Positions 1-11,700 of a DNA stretch of 64,000 nt are shown here, piece after piece (the stretch's first letter is position 1; each line of letters opens with the position of its first letter). Location of the stretch: assembly GCA_035582835.1 (NCBI GenBank), contig JAYKAV010003433.1, positions 61,810 through 125,809 of the forward strand, given 5' to 3'. The position numbers were made by a program, and so were the translations under genes. This DNA is from Phoebastria nigripes (taxonomy: Eukaryota > Chordata > Aves > Procellariiformes > Diomedeidae). The notes beneath the pieces are model-generated. The model was not told where the DNA came from. It was given only the letters and a program-made list of their open reading frames with translations, and made no database searches.

Positions 1-118
1 GCAACAACTAAAAACATCAGTGTGTTATCAACATTCTTCTCATACTAAATCCAAAACATAGCACTATACCAACTACTAGGAAAAAAAAATTAACTCTATC
101 CCAGCTGAAACCAGGACA
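1..118 (+). mobile_element. 3' end of an LTR (fragment, cut by window edge)
   Basis: The first 118 bases end in CCAGGACA, with a CA terminus as expected for a retroviral LTR. They are closely similar over their whole length to 3795-3906, which is an independent copy in this window and shows the sequence is repetitive. The orientation is taken from the CA end. The 5' part lies outside the window, so neither length nor target duplication can be judged. The LTR assignment rests on the terminus and on recollection of the avian family, not on a search. Confidence 0.6.
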
Positions 119-2311
119 TAGCCTCAGGCTGTAAAAGTATTGCTGAGTAGTGCTGAGTCTAAGTGGCATGTGTGGTTGGCATTCACACTGTTTAGGACTG
201 CCGCCTTCTGGGACAGATCTGTCTGGTAGAGAGTGAGTTGGACTGGTCTGAAAACACGGAATGAGTTAATTCCAGTTATGGAGAATCAGTGATCCACCAC
301 TTAAGTGCACTCTGGGCTCCTTCTTCATTTTAGTAATACCATTTGGATGCTCCTATCTAGGAGTATATGATACATTAGCTAAAAAAAAGTCTTTAAAAGA
401 AAAAATTACCCCCCTTAATTTCTACAGGTTAGTAGTAGAAAACAAATTGATTGCAAGGAATGGTAAGCCATGTTTTCATGAGAAACTCAGAAGTCTAAAT
501 AGGTAAGAATGTAACCAACAAAACCCCCAAATTTTCTGAAAATACTAACAGCTTTTAACTTATGAAATCAGAAAAGATTGAAGAGTAGGACTCTGGAGGT
601 TAGATTTTCCTCTACAGCCATGTATATGGCAGGAGCTCATTCCACTTATAGAGAGTCATGATTGAGAAAAGGAAAAATCAGAATACTCAAACTGTAATTT
701 AAGCAGATGATTAACCTTAATACCTCTCATCTTATAAAAAGGAGCAGAAAATTGTTTTTAATTAAGTCTTAGTAGATAAAGCTGACTGAAATATTTGTCT
801 TTATTTTTGTCCTCATACTCTTACAGATTAAGTTTCCTAAATTGATTGAGACATTGTGCTTAGTGTCTTTTCGTTTACCTCAGTTTTAACACATTTTGAT
901 GGAATTGCTTACAGATACAGCAGTATAAAATATTAGAAATTAGATGGTGTGAATTTCCCTGCTTTTACTTTCTAAAAGTAACTGTTTAAAATTTGTAAAG
1001 ACTTTCTGAGAGACAAAGGATTTGAAAAAGAAGACATAAATTACAATATTTCAATTCACTTGAATTTTTAACAGCTTAAATTGATAATCTTGTTTGTTCA
1101 GTAAACTATTTGACAGAAATTGGGGGTGATGGTTAAGTAATCCCCAAAATATACTTCCTTGCAGTATGACAACTGTATTCACAACACTTCTGAGAAATGA
1201 CTGCTGCCTTGAGCTTGATTTTATACGTAAAACACGTATTTGTAGATGTATGTACATACGTGTATGTTTATTTATTTTCTCATACACAAGGGAAATGCCT
1301 ACAAAAGAGTCTGCACATTTTTGGAAGTCTTTTAGAGAACAATATTCATGACAGGGACAGATCTACTTCAAAGATAAAATGAATTTGCCAAATGTGACAA
1401 GACAGCTGAGATAGGGTTATTCTTTACTGGTTACAGTACCTGATGCCAAAGATGAGAAAATTCAAAGAAAGTAACTTTGCAGTTTAGCCAAACTCCTAAA
1501 TATGAAGTATGAATCAGGAGCTCTAAGAAGTTTAACACCTTTCTTTTCTGATTTTGATGAAAACTATCTGAACTGTAGAGGCATCAAATATTCTTAGAAT
1601 ATATATCAGTTATAAGTCACCATAGACCTCTTTTTGCTCACATAATTAGAAGGCAACCACTCATGCTGCTCTTTTCTTAGTAACAGCCAGGATTTCAGTA
1701 ATCAGTTCTTCCAGATGTTCCTCCAAAGGGAACTAGAGGCAAGAGGAGATGAACATCACATAACTAGGGGCATTGCTCACTTTGATAAAAATTCTCAAGC
1801 CATAAATACAAAGAGATGTTCAGTGAAATGATTTGTCCATTCTCAGTGCTGTGATCTAACTGTATTGAAGTGCATCTCCGGCACTTGGATATGCCACCTT
1901 AAGGTATTTTACCCATAATACATGTACCTACTCAAAATTGTGCTTGCTCTAATTGACCATTTAGACCCTGGACAGTTATTCTGAATTATTTGAGCAGACT
2001 CTTCCTTTCCTTTTCAAAAACAGGATTTCTAGGATTTTTGAATATTACTACTTTGCTTTGAGTTTGAATCAAACTTTTTTAAATAATTAAGAACCTCTTA
2101 AACTTAAGAGTTTTGGAGAACCTAAGAATTTTAATTTTACTAATTTTCAAATGAATATTCTTCTGTGGGACCACAATTAGTGCAATTGTTCCAAGACCAG
2201 AAACCATCAACTTTTAAGGTCCCCAACTGTGTTTAAGACTTGTTAGTCCAGCTTCATCCAAATATCCCTCAGGTTGCTGTAACCCATCTTTTGTATTAGG
2301 ATCTGTGTATC
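119..2311. other. Unique AT-rich DNA, no gene seen
   Basis: No repeat family is recognised and there is no open frame above 61 codons on + or 78 on -. Short splice-bounded open segments occur at 196-232 and 428-462, but they are within chance expectation. Nothing else is supported. Confidence 0.6.
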
Positions 2312-3006
2312 TGGGGAGCAGCCTTGCTGAAAGGGATGTGGGGTCCTGGTGGACAACAAGCTGAACATGCGTCAACAGTGTGCCACAGCAGCAACAAAGG
2401 CAAATTGGATCCTGGGCTGCATCCCTAGGCCATTACTAGCAGAGATAGAGACATGATCATCCCACTCTACTCAGTGTTTGTCAGGCCGCACCTGGAGTAC
2501 TGTGTCCAGTTCCGGTCCCTACAATTAGAGAAAGACATGGACAGACTGGAAAGGGTCCAAAAGAGGGCCACAAAGATGATCAAAGGGCTGGAGAACCTGT
2601 CCTGTGAGGGAAGACTGAAGGAGCTAGGTCTTTTCTCCCTGCAGAANAGAAGGCTCAAGGAGGGAACTCATCACATTATTCCAGTACTTAAAGGGTGTCT
2701 ACAAAGAGGATGGAAGCTCTCTCTTCACAAGGAGCCACATGGAGAAGATAAGGGGCAATGGATACCAGCTGCACCGGGAGAGGTTTCATCTTGATATAAG
2801 AAAACATTTTTTGTTACAATGAGAACAACCATTCACCGGAACAAGATCCCCAGGGACGTGGTAGAGTCCCCATCACTGAAGGTTTTCAAGATGCAACTGG
2901 ACAGGGTGCTAGATAATCTCATGTAGGCTCCCTTTGCCATGAAAGTTTGGACCAGATAATCTTTTGAAGTCCCTTCCAACCTGGGCTATTCTATGATGAT
3001 TCTAGT
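2312..3006 (+). mobile_element. CR1 LINE, 5'-truncated, 3' half of ORF2
   Basis: The sequence encodes, in broken frames, the C-terminal part of CR1 ORF2 after the polymerase core. The segment at 2453-2794 reads [18 protein letters not shown] and then [14 protein letters not shown], both hallmarks of this protein. The copy ends with a noncoding tail of the type CTTCCAACCTGGGCTATTCT followed by ATGATGATTCTA, the avian CR1 3' terminus. Frameshifts and one N interrupt the frame and the RT catalytic region is absent, so it is inactive. CR1 copies are normally 5'-truncated like this. Confidence 0.95.
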
Positions 3007-3585
3007 CTATCTACTGAGAATCCAAAAAGGATTTTCTCAGAACCCATCTTAGATTGGGCTTAAAATATGTCTTGAATGACACTTGCTGATATCAGTGAAT
3101 TATTGTGTGCAACAAAAGGATTTACAGTTTTTTCCCAGAAAAAATTCTGAAGTCTCTTGTTCACATAGGTTTAATTTCAGCAATCCAAATTTAATCTGAA
3201 CCCAGAGTAGCTTCTAGATAGTATTAGGAATGGAGCAATCTCTGTCTCACTTTTTAACAAGAAGTGATGAGCCAGTGATTCCCTATACAATTCTTCTAAA
3301 TGCATATGGGTAGTAATATGGGCTACAGTGGTGACTGCTACTCTTCCACAAGTGGGGTTCTCAATAGGAAGATAGGCAGATTCAGTACACTTCCTTTTCC
3401 AATGCGTTGTTGTACAGGGTTTGGTGATAGTCTGCATGGACTGTGTGTGCAGTCCATGCTTAGTGCAAGAGGGAAATAAGACTCGGGAAAACTTCACTGG
3501 TGTTCTAACATTCTGGTGGGCATGGGCTCCCCTAGCCCCAAGGGAAGAGCTGCCTGTAATGCAGACTAACACATGNAGATCCTTG
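3007..3585. other. Unique DNA with a short perfect hairpin
   Basis: No gene is supported; the 131-codon minus frame at 3177-3572 has no family resemblance that I recognise. A perfect 10-bp inverted repeat with a 6-base loop sits at 3434-3459. Confidence 0.5.
3434..3459. repeat. Perfect 10-bp inverted repeat, TGTGTG loop
   Basis: GCATGGACTG (3434-3443) and CAGTCCATGC (3450-3459) are exact reverse complements separated by TGTGTG. There is no T-run after it and no gene beside it, so no role is assigned. Confidence 0.85.
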
Positions 3586-3750
3586 ACATATGTTGCAAAT
3601 GATTGTTTTAGAGGCTGCTCAAAGAAATACTGTTGAAGGTATTAGCAGAAAGTGATTTTAATAGAAATTTATGAAAGTGCAACTTAACAGAGATCGATGG
3701 CAAGGTTCACTCTGTCACTTACTACACGAATGAAGCATACAAAGGAAAAG

Positions 3751-3908
3751 AGCATGGGAAGGTGAAAAGTCCTTGACTAGTGTAAACAATGCCTAGCAAC
3801 AACTAAAACATCTGTGTGTTATCAACCTTATTCTCATCCTAAATCCAAAACATAGAACTATACCAGCTACTAGCAAGAAAATTAACTCTATCCCAGCCGA
3901 AACCAGCG
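3751..3908 (+). mobile_element. Foreign segment inside the 3.6-kb LTR
   Basis: Compared with the sister LTR at 56.9 kb, collinearity breaks after AAAGGAAAA (3750) and resumes at TATCATGTTAGAATT (about 3909). The extra bases from about 3795 to 3906 match window positions 1-118, the 3' end of a different LTR. The origin of 3751-3794 is unclear. The piece is either a nested insertion that lost its 5' part or an LTR recombinant. No clear target duplication is seen. Confidence 0.6.
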
Positions 3909-3963
3909 TATCATGTTAGAATTGAGTTGGAATGATTTATACAGAGACCAAGGACAAAAAGGT

Positions 3964-4155
3964 TAAGTGAGACCCTCCTGTTGAGTCACGAGGTTCAGAG
4001 AAGACCTGGCTGGATTTACCCCTAGTCCCAGACTTGGCCAATGGTTTACATCTAATACGAAAAGGGTAAGGAGACCCTCCCGTTGAGTCACGGGGTTCAG
4101 AGTAGACCCAGCTGGATCTACCCCTAGTCCCAGACTTGGTCAACGGTTTATGTCT
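3964..4155. repeat. Two tandem ~102-bp units with AP-1 motifs
   Basis: Two adjacent units begin near CCCTCCTGTTGAGTCACG and CCCTCCCGTTGAGTCACG, about 102 bp apart. Both carry the AP-1 consensus TGAGTCA and both end in a CCCAGACTTGG segment followed by GGTTTA. The related LTR at 57.1-57.5 kb has three units. Confidence 0.8.
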
Positions 4156-4899
4156 AAGGGATTATATGTGTTTAGCAGTAGTCTAAGGTTCATTCACAGT
4201 TTTAAGATAGATCATAAGATTTAAGCAGACTATATTTGCTAGCAGGTATTTCCATCAATTCACACACACATGCACACAGATACAAAAATAGATAAATTTA
4301 CAAAGATGTACCTGTTAAAAATCCCCCTCGAGTTCAGTGAAATACTCACGTAAAATGTCTTGGCATTTCTCAACAGGTGAAGGGTTGAGCCACGAGGAGT
4401 GTTGCAGCCCAGGTCCCGTTACCAGCTGGCGACGGTCCTCCGAATATTACAAACTCAAGGGTTCGCAAACTCTGAGGAGCGTTCCACTCGAAGGGAGATT
4501 CTGGGCGCAGCCCGCTGCGGTCCAGGAGAGCTCAAAGGGCTTCACTTGGGACCACTGTTTATAGGGCCGCAAGATGATTGACTTCTGTCATCTGTCAAAA
4601 CTCTCAAGGTTTCAGTAACAATAGTATCGTTCCACTTGAGCTACGACTCAGATAAGGGTATCAGGGGATGACAAGTATCCCCGCTCTTGTCCTCCACTTG
4701 GGGCAGGCAGTGGAATTTTCTGGTACGATCGGTACATTCCTCAACCTCAGCTTGAGGAACTCAGCAAGAGTTCCTGATATGGTAAAGGGACGCTTCACCG
4801 CCTGACTCATTACACCAAGGCCAAGGTGGAAACGAGAGTTTCTGAGATCGTGGAGCGGCCTAGGAGCAGGGGTGGAGGGAAATGCACCACCACAACATA

Positions 4900-7800
4900 C
4901 CAGCAAAGCTGTAACTCTAGCTGAGAGAAGGGAAGACAGTATTTGGCCTGGAAGAGTTTTGGATGAACCTGTCCAAATCTTTTCTTTAACAGAGCTTGCT
5001 GCAGCATTCTGTTCCTTGCAGAAACTACTTTCCCTGAGCAGATATGCAGCAACAACTGGGAAAGAAGCCGGGGCATAAGGTTCCTGCAGTGTTCTTGGAT
5101 TAGAGCGAGTAGGAAATTTTATGAGGCAAGTATGACTGTAGATGCACTGAGACAAAAAGTTTATGTTCTGGCAGACTTTTTTTTTGGCAGTCATGCTTAA
5201 CAATGCTCTAGCTCTGACTTTCAGTGCTATACTTTGCCTGCAAAGTGAAACATGAGTGAGAGCACAGGTGTTTGTCACGTACCTAATAAGCATCATCAGC
5301 AAAACTATATCTTCTAATTTTTATGGTGAAAAAGTATTGAAAATATTTGTGTTGTGGGTTTTTTTTCACTGACATATCTGCATATGCAGTCTTTCCTCTT
5401 CAGCACAAACATATGACGTTTGTCATAATATCATAACTGAAAGGAAATTCTTCAGTCTTAAGGGGCCATTAGCAAATTTCATTTTGTCCTATGCATTTTT
5501 GATATATAATTAATTGCAGAAGAACATCCTGCCAAGCATTACCTGTCCTGTGTAGAAGAACACAAGACACAGTTCCCAAGGTAAGGCACAATGGATTGAT
5601 TTTGGACTGTGCACATTGGCATGGGAATAGAGGTAAAAAGACTGAATTACCTTCTAATGCAACTACTACTTTGAGACTTCACCAAAGCTACACTGTACAA
5701 AGCAGACATGTCAGCTTATTCTAGAATAGCTTGAGGGTCTCTAATATACTGCTGCATTCTGCCACCAAGAAATGGCCTTATACATCTAAATCTATCTGGC
5801 TTTCAGATGCAATAAAGAGATATTTTACAAAAATTCCTCTCTAAATTATCTATGCTGTTATTCAGTTCTAATCTTTGCAACAAAAATGCAGAAAACAGGT
5901 ATGATTTCTTTACCATTAGAGACTACACACATGTCCACTGGAATTCAGGGATTCAAGCGTGGAGCAACTATGCACCATAATTTATAAGGCTGAGTGCTAT
6001 GACAACAGCAATAAAATGTTTATATTAACAAAAACTTGATGATTAAATATATATCTCAAGCACAGAATCAACAGGGGATGAGGGGACTTTAACCCCCCTA
6101 TGTCCTTTTAACGCCAAGTATTTCTCCACTCTGCTTTTTCCATCCCTAGAAATCACTGAAGGATATGTATGAATAGTTGGTTTTCTGGAATTTCTACTTA
6201 AGTATATATGACATTTTAAGGCTTGCTTAGAGCCACAGGAGCTACTAATCATCTTCCTAAAATTTATCATCAGAAAATAAGCAGCTCCTGTAGCAATTTG
6301 CAAGAATCAGTCCCCAGCACCCTAGGCACATTTTTCTTCAGGGTACATGCATGTCCTTCTTTACGGAGATTTAATACCTCTTCTGGAGTAGCAATTTCTA
6401 GATTCATTGTGGATTCAACATTTTTTAGTTTCATTTTGCCCCCATAGTTCAGAACTCTCTCAATAGTATAGAAAAGATTTATTATTCACTGGTTAAGGGC
6501 AGACATCTTGCTAGAAAGTTGAAACAGGTCAGGCTTTTTGCTGTGTGAGTGAAAACAACACAAAGAAAGAAAATATAAGCCAGAACCCTAGTCTAGTTTT
6601 CCCACTGCTTACATTTCTAGTGTTACTTTTCTTGTATCTTTGTGTATCTCAGAGATTGCATTTCTTCATACAGTTTACATCTGCTGAATACTTCCCTCAG
6701 CACTCACTGAGTATTACTGATTTTTAAAGTAGTCTCAGCATGAAGGGCTAGTGGCACATCTTTTGGGATCTGGATCTCTTCCCCCACCTCTTCTGGCTGT
6801 GGCATACAGGAGCTTTGAGGTCTGATGGCCTCATTTTCATGACTATAATCCTATAGGAACATTTCTAGTCCCAGTGCAGTTTCCTCTCTTATTTCTCTCC
6901 AGTTGGTTTTCCCTCTTGTTAGCTAGCAGAAGTACAGATAACTTTGTCAGAGCCTGAGTTTCTTAGAGAAATTTTGGCTATCATCCATGATATTCAATCT
7001 CCTTTTTACCTACTCCCATGCAAGGCAGAACATTTAGCACAAACCACAGGCCCTGAGGATCTACCAATACCAAAGAAGAAAAATAAAACAAAATACCTGT
7101 TATTTATCTCTTAAGCATGTTCATGACGCTTTTTACATTATTAACTTTCTGAAGCCATGATATATTAGCAAGGCAGGTGACAGATTTTGTGATGAAGTAG
7201 TTCATCCAACCTGCTTCTCCACAAGGTAGTACTGTTTTAAGAGCCCTGATGTTGCAGTATAACATCTACAATGTAGGATCGCAAGCCTCTGGAATGCTGC
7301 TTTTTTGAGAGGAATTTATTTATTTATTTATTTATTTTTCTAGCTTAGGTTTTAGCGTAAGTAATAGAGATCTCTATCTACACCTCTCTTGTTTCTTGCC
7401 TTCCTAATTACTAGCACAACACAGCAGGGAATCCGCTCTGAAGTCTACTAATAGCCTTATGGCAATAAAGGATTAAGTTTAGGAAAGTGCTTCTTAAAAC
7501 ATCCTTTTAGATACATTTGCTCTTTCTGCTTTATGATGGTGGTAATGGTAACAACTGCTGGTGGGAGATTTTTTCCATATACTCTCTCCAATAGATATAT
7601 ACACATAGAGCCTTAGGAAACTGGAGAATGGATTGCTTAATTTTCCTTAGAATTCAGCTATCATCTAGTCTGTCCAGGCACCAGAAATTTGTTCTCTTGA
7701 TGGTAAACTATTTTTATTAAAATAAGTATTGAAGATGGCATTGATAGTGCTTGAATGTCTTTGTAGAAGTAACTGGAACTGTGACTATCACAGTTACAAG

Positions 7801-8497
7801 GTACATTTTTTCATTGTTTGTATCTACAGTCCCAGCTTAACAAGTATCACTTTTAACTGCAATTTATAGTAACAGCTAAGCCTAAAAACCTCTTGGAAAC
7901 ACACCATCAATTAAGGTGAAAAATAATTGTCTTTGATTTTAAAGTTGTTAAACTTCCAAGTGGTTATCTTTAAACCAGTCCAAACTTATATAGATAGTAT
8001 TAATATTCATGTTCATAACTTTACATATTCATTAATTTTCTTTAATTTTCTATTCTAAGCAGTAGGTTTTTGAACTTTAAAATGTCAGGACTGTTCATTA
8101 GAATTAATTCTCTAACAGCGTCTACCACAAGGTCAAAGTCATGTGCTATTTTTGTGTCATTTATCCTGAACATCTAAAGAACTTTTTTTTGAAAAACAAA
8201 AGGAATGATAGTATTACTTATAAGAAGTTTATAAGAAATGCTCTGCAAAGCAGTCTAAACTGATGTTCAAAAATATCTTTAAAAAAAAAGTCACGGAGAA
8301 TTAATAGGAAAGGAGCAAAAACAAATGAAGAAAAGTACACTATTTCACTCCAAGTCCAGAATGTACCTGCAAGTTAAATATCATATTCAGTTATTGTTGC
8401 CCTGTTCTCAAATAGGATTTAGCAGACACAGAAGGCAGAAAAAGTCACTGATAGGGGCAAGAAGGATACAGAATTATTTCAATTCAAGGACCAGTTA
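4900..8497. other. Unique AT-rich DNA, no gene seen
   Basis: The 213-codon minus frame at 4661-5302 crosses the LTR boundary and resembles nothing recognised, so it is not treated as a gene. There is a splice-bounded open segment at 5520-5580 (see findings) and a (TTTA)n run at 7315-7339. Confidence 0.5.
7315..7339. repeat. (TTTA)n microsatellite
   Basis: About six uninterrupted TTTA units followed by a TTTTTCTAG pyrimidine stretch. Confidence 0.95.
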
Positions 8498-8785
8498 ATA
8501 GATTAGGTCTCTTCAGCCTGGAAAAGAGACAACTGACTGGAAAGATGATCAAAGTTTTTAGACTGCAAGTGGTCTGGAGAGGCTGGTTGAGGAAGGTTTG
8601 TTTATTGTTTGCAGTACAGGAATATGAATGAGACTCATGGTGCTAGGTTAGAACAAATAAGAGGAAGTATTTCCTTACACAGTGGTGTTTAGATATCTGC
8701 TTTCCAGGAACAGGAACAGCTTTCTGTAGGATCTTTTGGATGTAAAAATTTTTCATGGGTTCAAAAGGTTATTGAATTAAATCAC
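8498..8785 (+). mobile_element. Ancient CR1/L3-like LINE fragment
   Basis: Recognisable but diverged segments of the LINE 3' coding end occur in the right order: GGTCTCTTCAGCCTGGAAAA, GAACAAATAAGAGGAAGTAT followed by TTCCTTACACAG, and TGGGTTCAAAAGG. Frames are destroyed and the copy lacks the recent avian CR1 tail, so it is an old insertion, probably predating most other repeats here. The subfamily was not determined. Confidence 0.8.
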
Positions 8786-11700
8786 ATAGAAAAATATAAC
8801 ATTTGGCTTCTGCTGTTTCTGAGCCCCAGAAAGCTGTCCTAAGGCTGGCAGAGTTTACTGGTACGGAAATCATTAGAAACCTGCCTTGATCTTATACTCC
8901 TCCTCCAGTGTCACTGCTAATCTGCGTCAGAAATGGGACATGGACCTAGGTCTTTCAGTCTGATTTGGTAAAAAAAATAATTTATATTCTTATGCAATGT
9001 GTAAGCAGAACATATAGCAGATATTTCTAATGTTTGTTTGCTAAAACTGTCGTTAAAAGATAAAGTCATTATATATAATATTTTTCTTCTTCCCTCAAGT
9101 GACTAAGAACTGTATAGAAGCATTAAACCTATTATTTACTTTAACATATTGGATCTTACTTTTTAAGGTCTTGTTTTTTAAATGTGTATTGTAAGACACA
9201 CTTTTTTCCCCTCTTCTTTTCTCTATAATTTGCATTGATTTGTCGATGACACATAAACTACATGGTAATGTTATATTAAAATGTTAAACGTTCCACTCTT
9301 TGGCATTTTTTTAATGAAATTNTATTATCTTATTCCCTGGAGATGAGTAAAAATAAATAACTGAAAATCTATTTTCCTAGGAAAATCTGATTTATTGCAT
9401 TTTCTTCACATTTATAGTTTTGTCAGTAGTAGTTCAGTACCCAGATGGTCAGAGAGAAAACCTGAAAACAATCTGTCTCNGAACACGCTTAGATTACTGT
9501 GGGTCAATACCGTTGTGAGGCCTGACCCAGAGAAAAAAAAAGAAAAAAGAAAACCAAATCCCCATGTGCATTCATGTTTAGCTTTGCCTATGTGTATAGT
9601 CTGAAGTACTTACACAAGAGACAAGCAAGGATTTAAGTCTTTACAGAATCAGAATTATAATACATTCTACTCCATAAACATTTTTTAAATGGCTAAGAAA
9701 AATAAAAAATTTAAAAAAAAATTACAGGAAAGGAAATATAGTTCCATCCAGATATATATGAACATTATAAGAAATGAATGTGACAAAAAAAAAGGAAAAA
9801 AAGTGTAGTGCAGTTTATAACAACATTATACAAAATCATTCAATNTCCAGTTCCTATTCCTGCTTGTCTGAATGCACAAATGCAAATTCTAAAAAGAAGC
9901 AAAATATTTGGTANAAAGATCAGACAGAAATGGGCATAACTAAGAGTATCTCTTCAGGCTGTCGTGCAACAAATAGTGCTGTTGAATCTATGTGATCCTG
10001 CCAGAACATATTTGAATCTTTTCAGTGAATNTATAGTTACATGGTTGAGCTGAAAACAGTCACTGTGAATTAGTAAAACACTGTGAGACTGTGACTGGAT
10101 GCTGGATGAGGCATTGGCATGACCCCTCAGCCCAGTATCCTAGCCAGGGCTGTACCTTCCCATAAATAGTAGAATATCATCCTTGTTGCTATGCAGGAAT
10201 ATTTCTGCAGCTTCTCTATTCCCAAGGTTAGCACCATCCTTATTAGAAAGCTTTTACTGGACATAGACTCTTTCATCTTTTGTCAGGGCAACATGTCTTT
10301 TGTTTCCCACATTGTCTGTTAGAATTTGCACTTCTATTTGCTTGGTCATGGTCGTCCAAGGAGGACCACCCATACATCCTTACAAAGAGAATGGGGGAGG
10401 AAACTTTTTCTTTGGCAAAACCCTGTGATACAGCAGGGATGGAAGGATGGACTCACACCCTGCCAACTTGCCAACTTGTTGGCAAAACATACAAGACTAA
10501 TGGTATATCCAGAAATTAACAGTGCACAAAATGATGAATAAATAAACAAATAAAGAAGCTCATCAGAAGTCCTTCTCACCTGGGCCAGCAGCTTTCTGCT
10601 CTTCATCTTGGTACTGGGAAAACTTGATCCTCCTTAATCAGCAAATATATGTAATATTCATTACTTAGCACAAATACACATATATTTAAACTCCTATCAG
10701 TATTAAATAATTCTCTAAAGATAATAGCTAGGTTTATTTACTGGATTTAAGCATTTTGCAAAAAGCTAAAATTGTAATGACAATATTCTTCAACTCCATG
10801 GCATGAATTTTTTTTTAAAAAGCCTGGTAGCTGATAAAAATATCCTTCATGTTGTCTGTAATTAATGCAGTTACATCGCCTCATGGATTTTTTTTTTTTA
10901 CCTTTATTAGAGGCAAACTGATCATGTATTCCATGCAAATCAAATAATTAAATAATGAAAATTTTAGGGATGCAATATGCTTAGGTGTCTAAAATGACAC
11001 TGCTTGCCCCTGTTTAGCCAGCTGACTAACTCAAAATATTTTTAATAGTCTGTAGCACCTGGACTTTTCACTGCACAGTTAACTTAGCTCTGAACACATG
11101 CATGTTTAGTTGTTTACCTTTTTTCTGTGCAAATTTTCGAAGGAAATTGAGTTATGTGTGCTCTCTGATGCAAGTACTGGTCAAAGCCACCTCTAAAACT
11201 AAAAAGGATATCTCGGTTACTTCACTTTCTGTTATATTTTCCAAGTTTCCTATTCCATGTTGTTCCAACTGAAATCCCCAGTTAAATTTTTAGGGAAATT
11301 CCACCACCATTTTATTTATTTGGGAATGGTATTAATAGAATAGAATGGGGAGAGGAAAAAAAGGAATAAAAAGAATGGAAAAATAGAGCTTGGAATTTGA
11401 ATATTGAATGGAAATTCAAATACATTCAGCTTCAGCTTTGCCTCTTACTCCAACTGGAACATGTTATTTATATTTACTTTTTTCCCGAAGTATCAAGCCG
11501 TTTGTGACTACATAATATGAAAACCGAAGGAAGGTGTTCAACAGTAATGCATCTAAATCTGACAATATTCAGCAGGATGCTAGCTACTGAATCTTTGTTT
11601 TGTTTTGTTTTGTTTTGTTTTTATTAAAGTGTTTACTTGATTTTATTAGGAGTTATCCACATATATACCAGAGAGAGTATATAACAAACAAAATATTTCA

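Larger units (their letters stand above)
3586..4899. mobile_element. Solo LTR (1,304 bp) with ACATA target duplications
   Basis: The LTR runs 3591-4894, starting TGTTGCAAATG and ending GCACCACCACA. It is flanked by identical 5-bp duplications ACATA at 3586-3590 and 4895-4899, which fixes both ends. It is the same family as the LTR at 56871-58416, sharing the terminal segments, the TTGAGTCACG-bearing tandem units and the region around 4555-4565. A TATA-like CTATAAACAG on - (4555-4565) and ATTAAA on - near base 3660 favour a minus orientation. The enhancer-like repeats would also suit plus, so strand is left open. No internal retroviral sequence is present. It carries an extra ~158-bp segment (3751-3908) that the other copy lacks. 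Confidence 0.88.

Noticed and set aside
196..232. 37-nt segment between TTTAG and GTGAGT
   Set aside because: Two frames are open; too short to separate from chance, even though its phase could join 428-462.
4661..5302. 213-codon minus frame
   Set aside because: It crosses the right LTR end and target duplication into unrelated flanking DNA, with no recognisable domain; most likely fortuitous.
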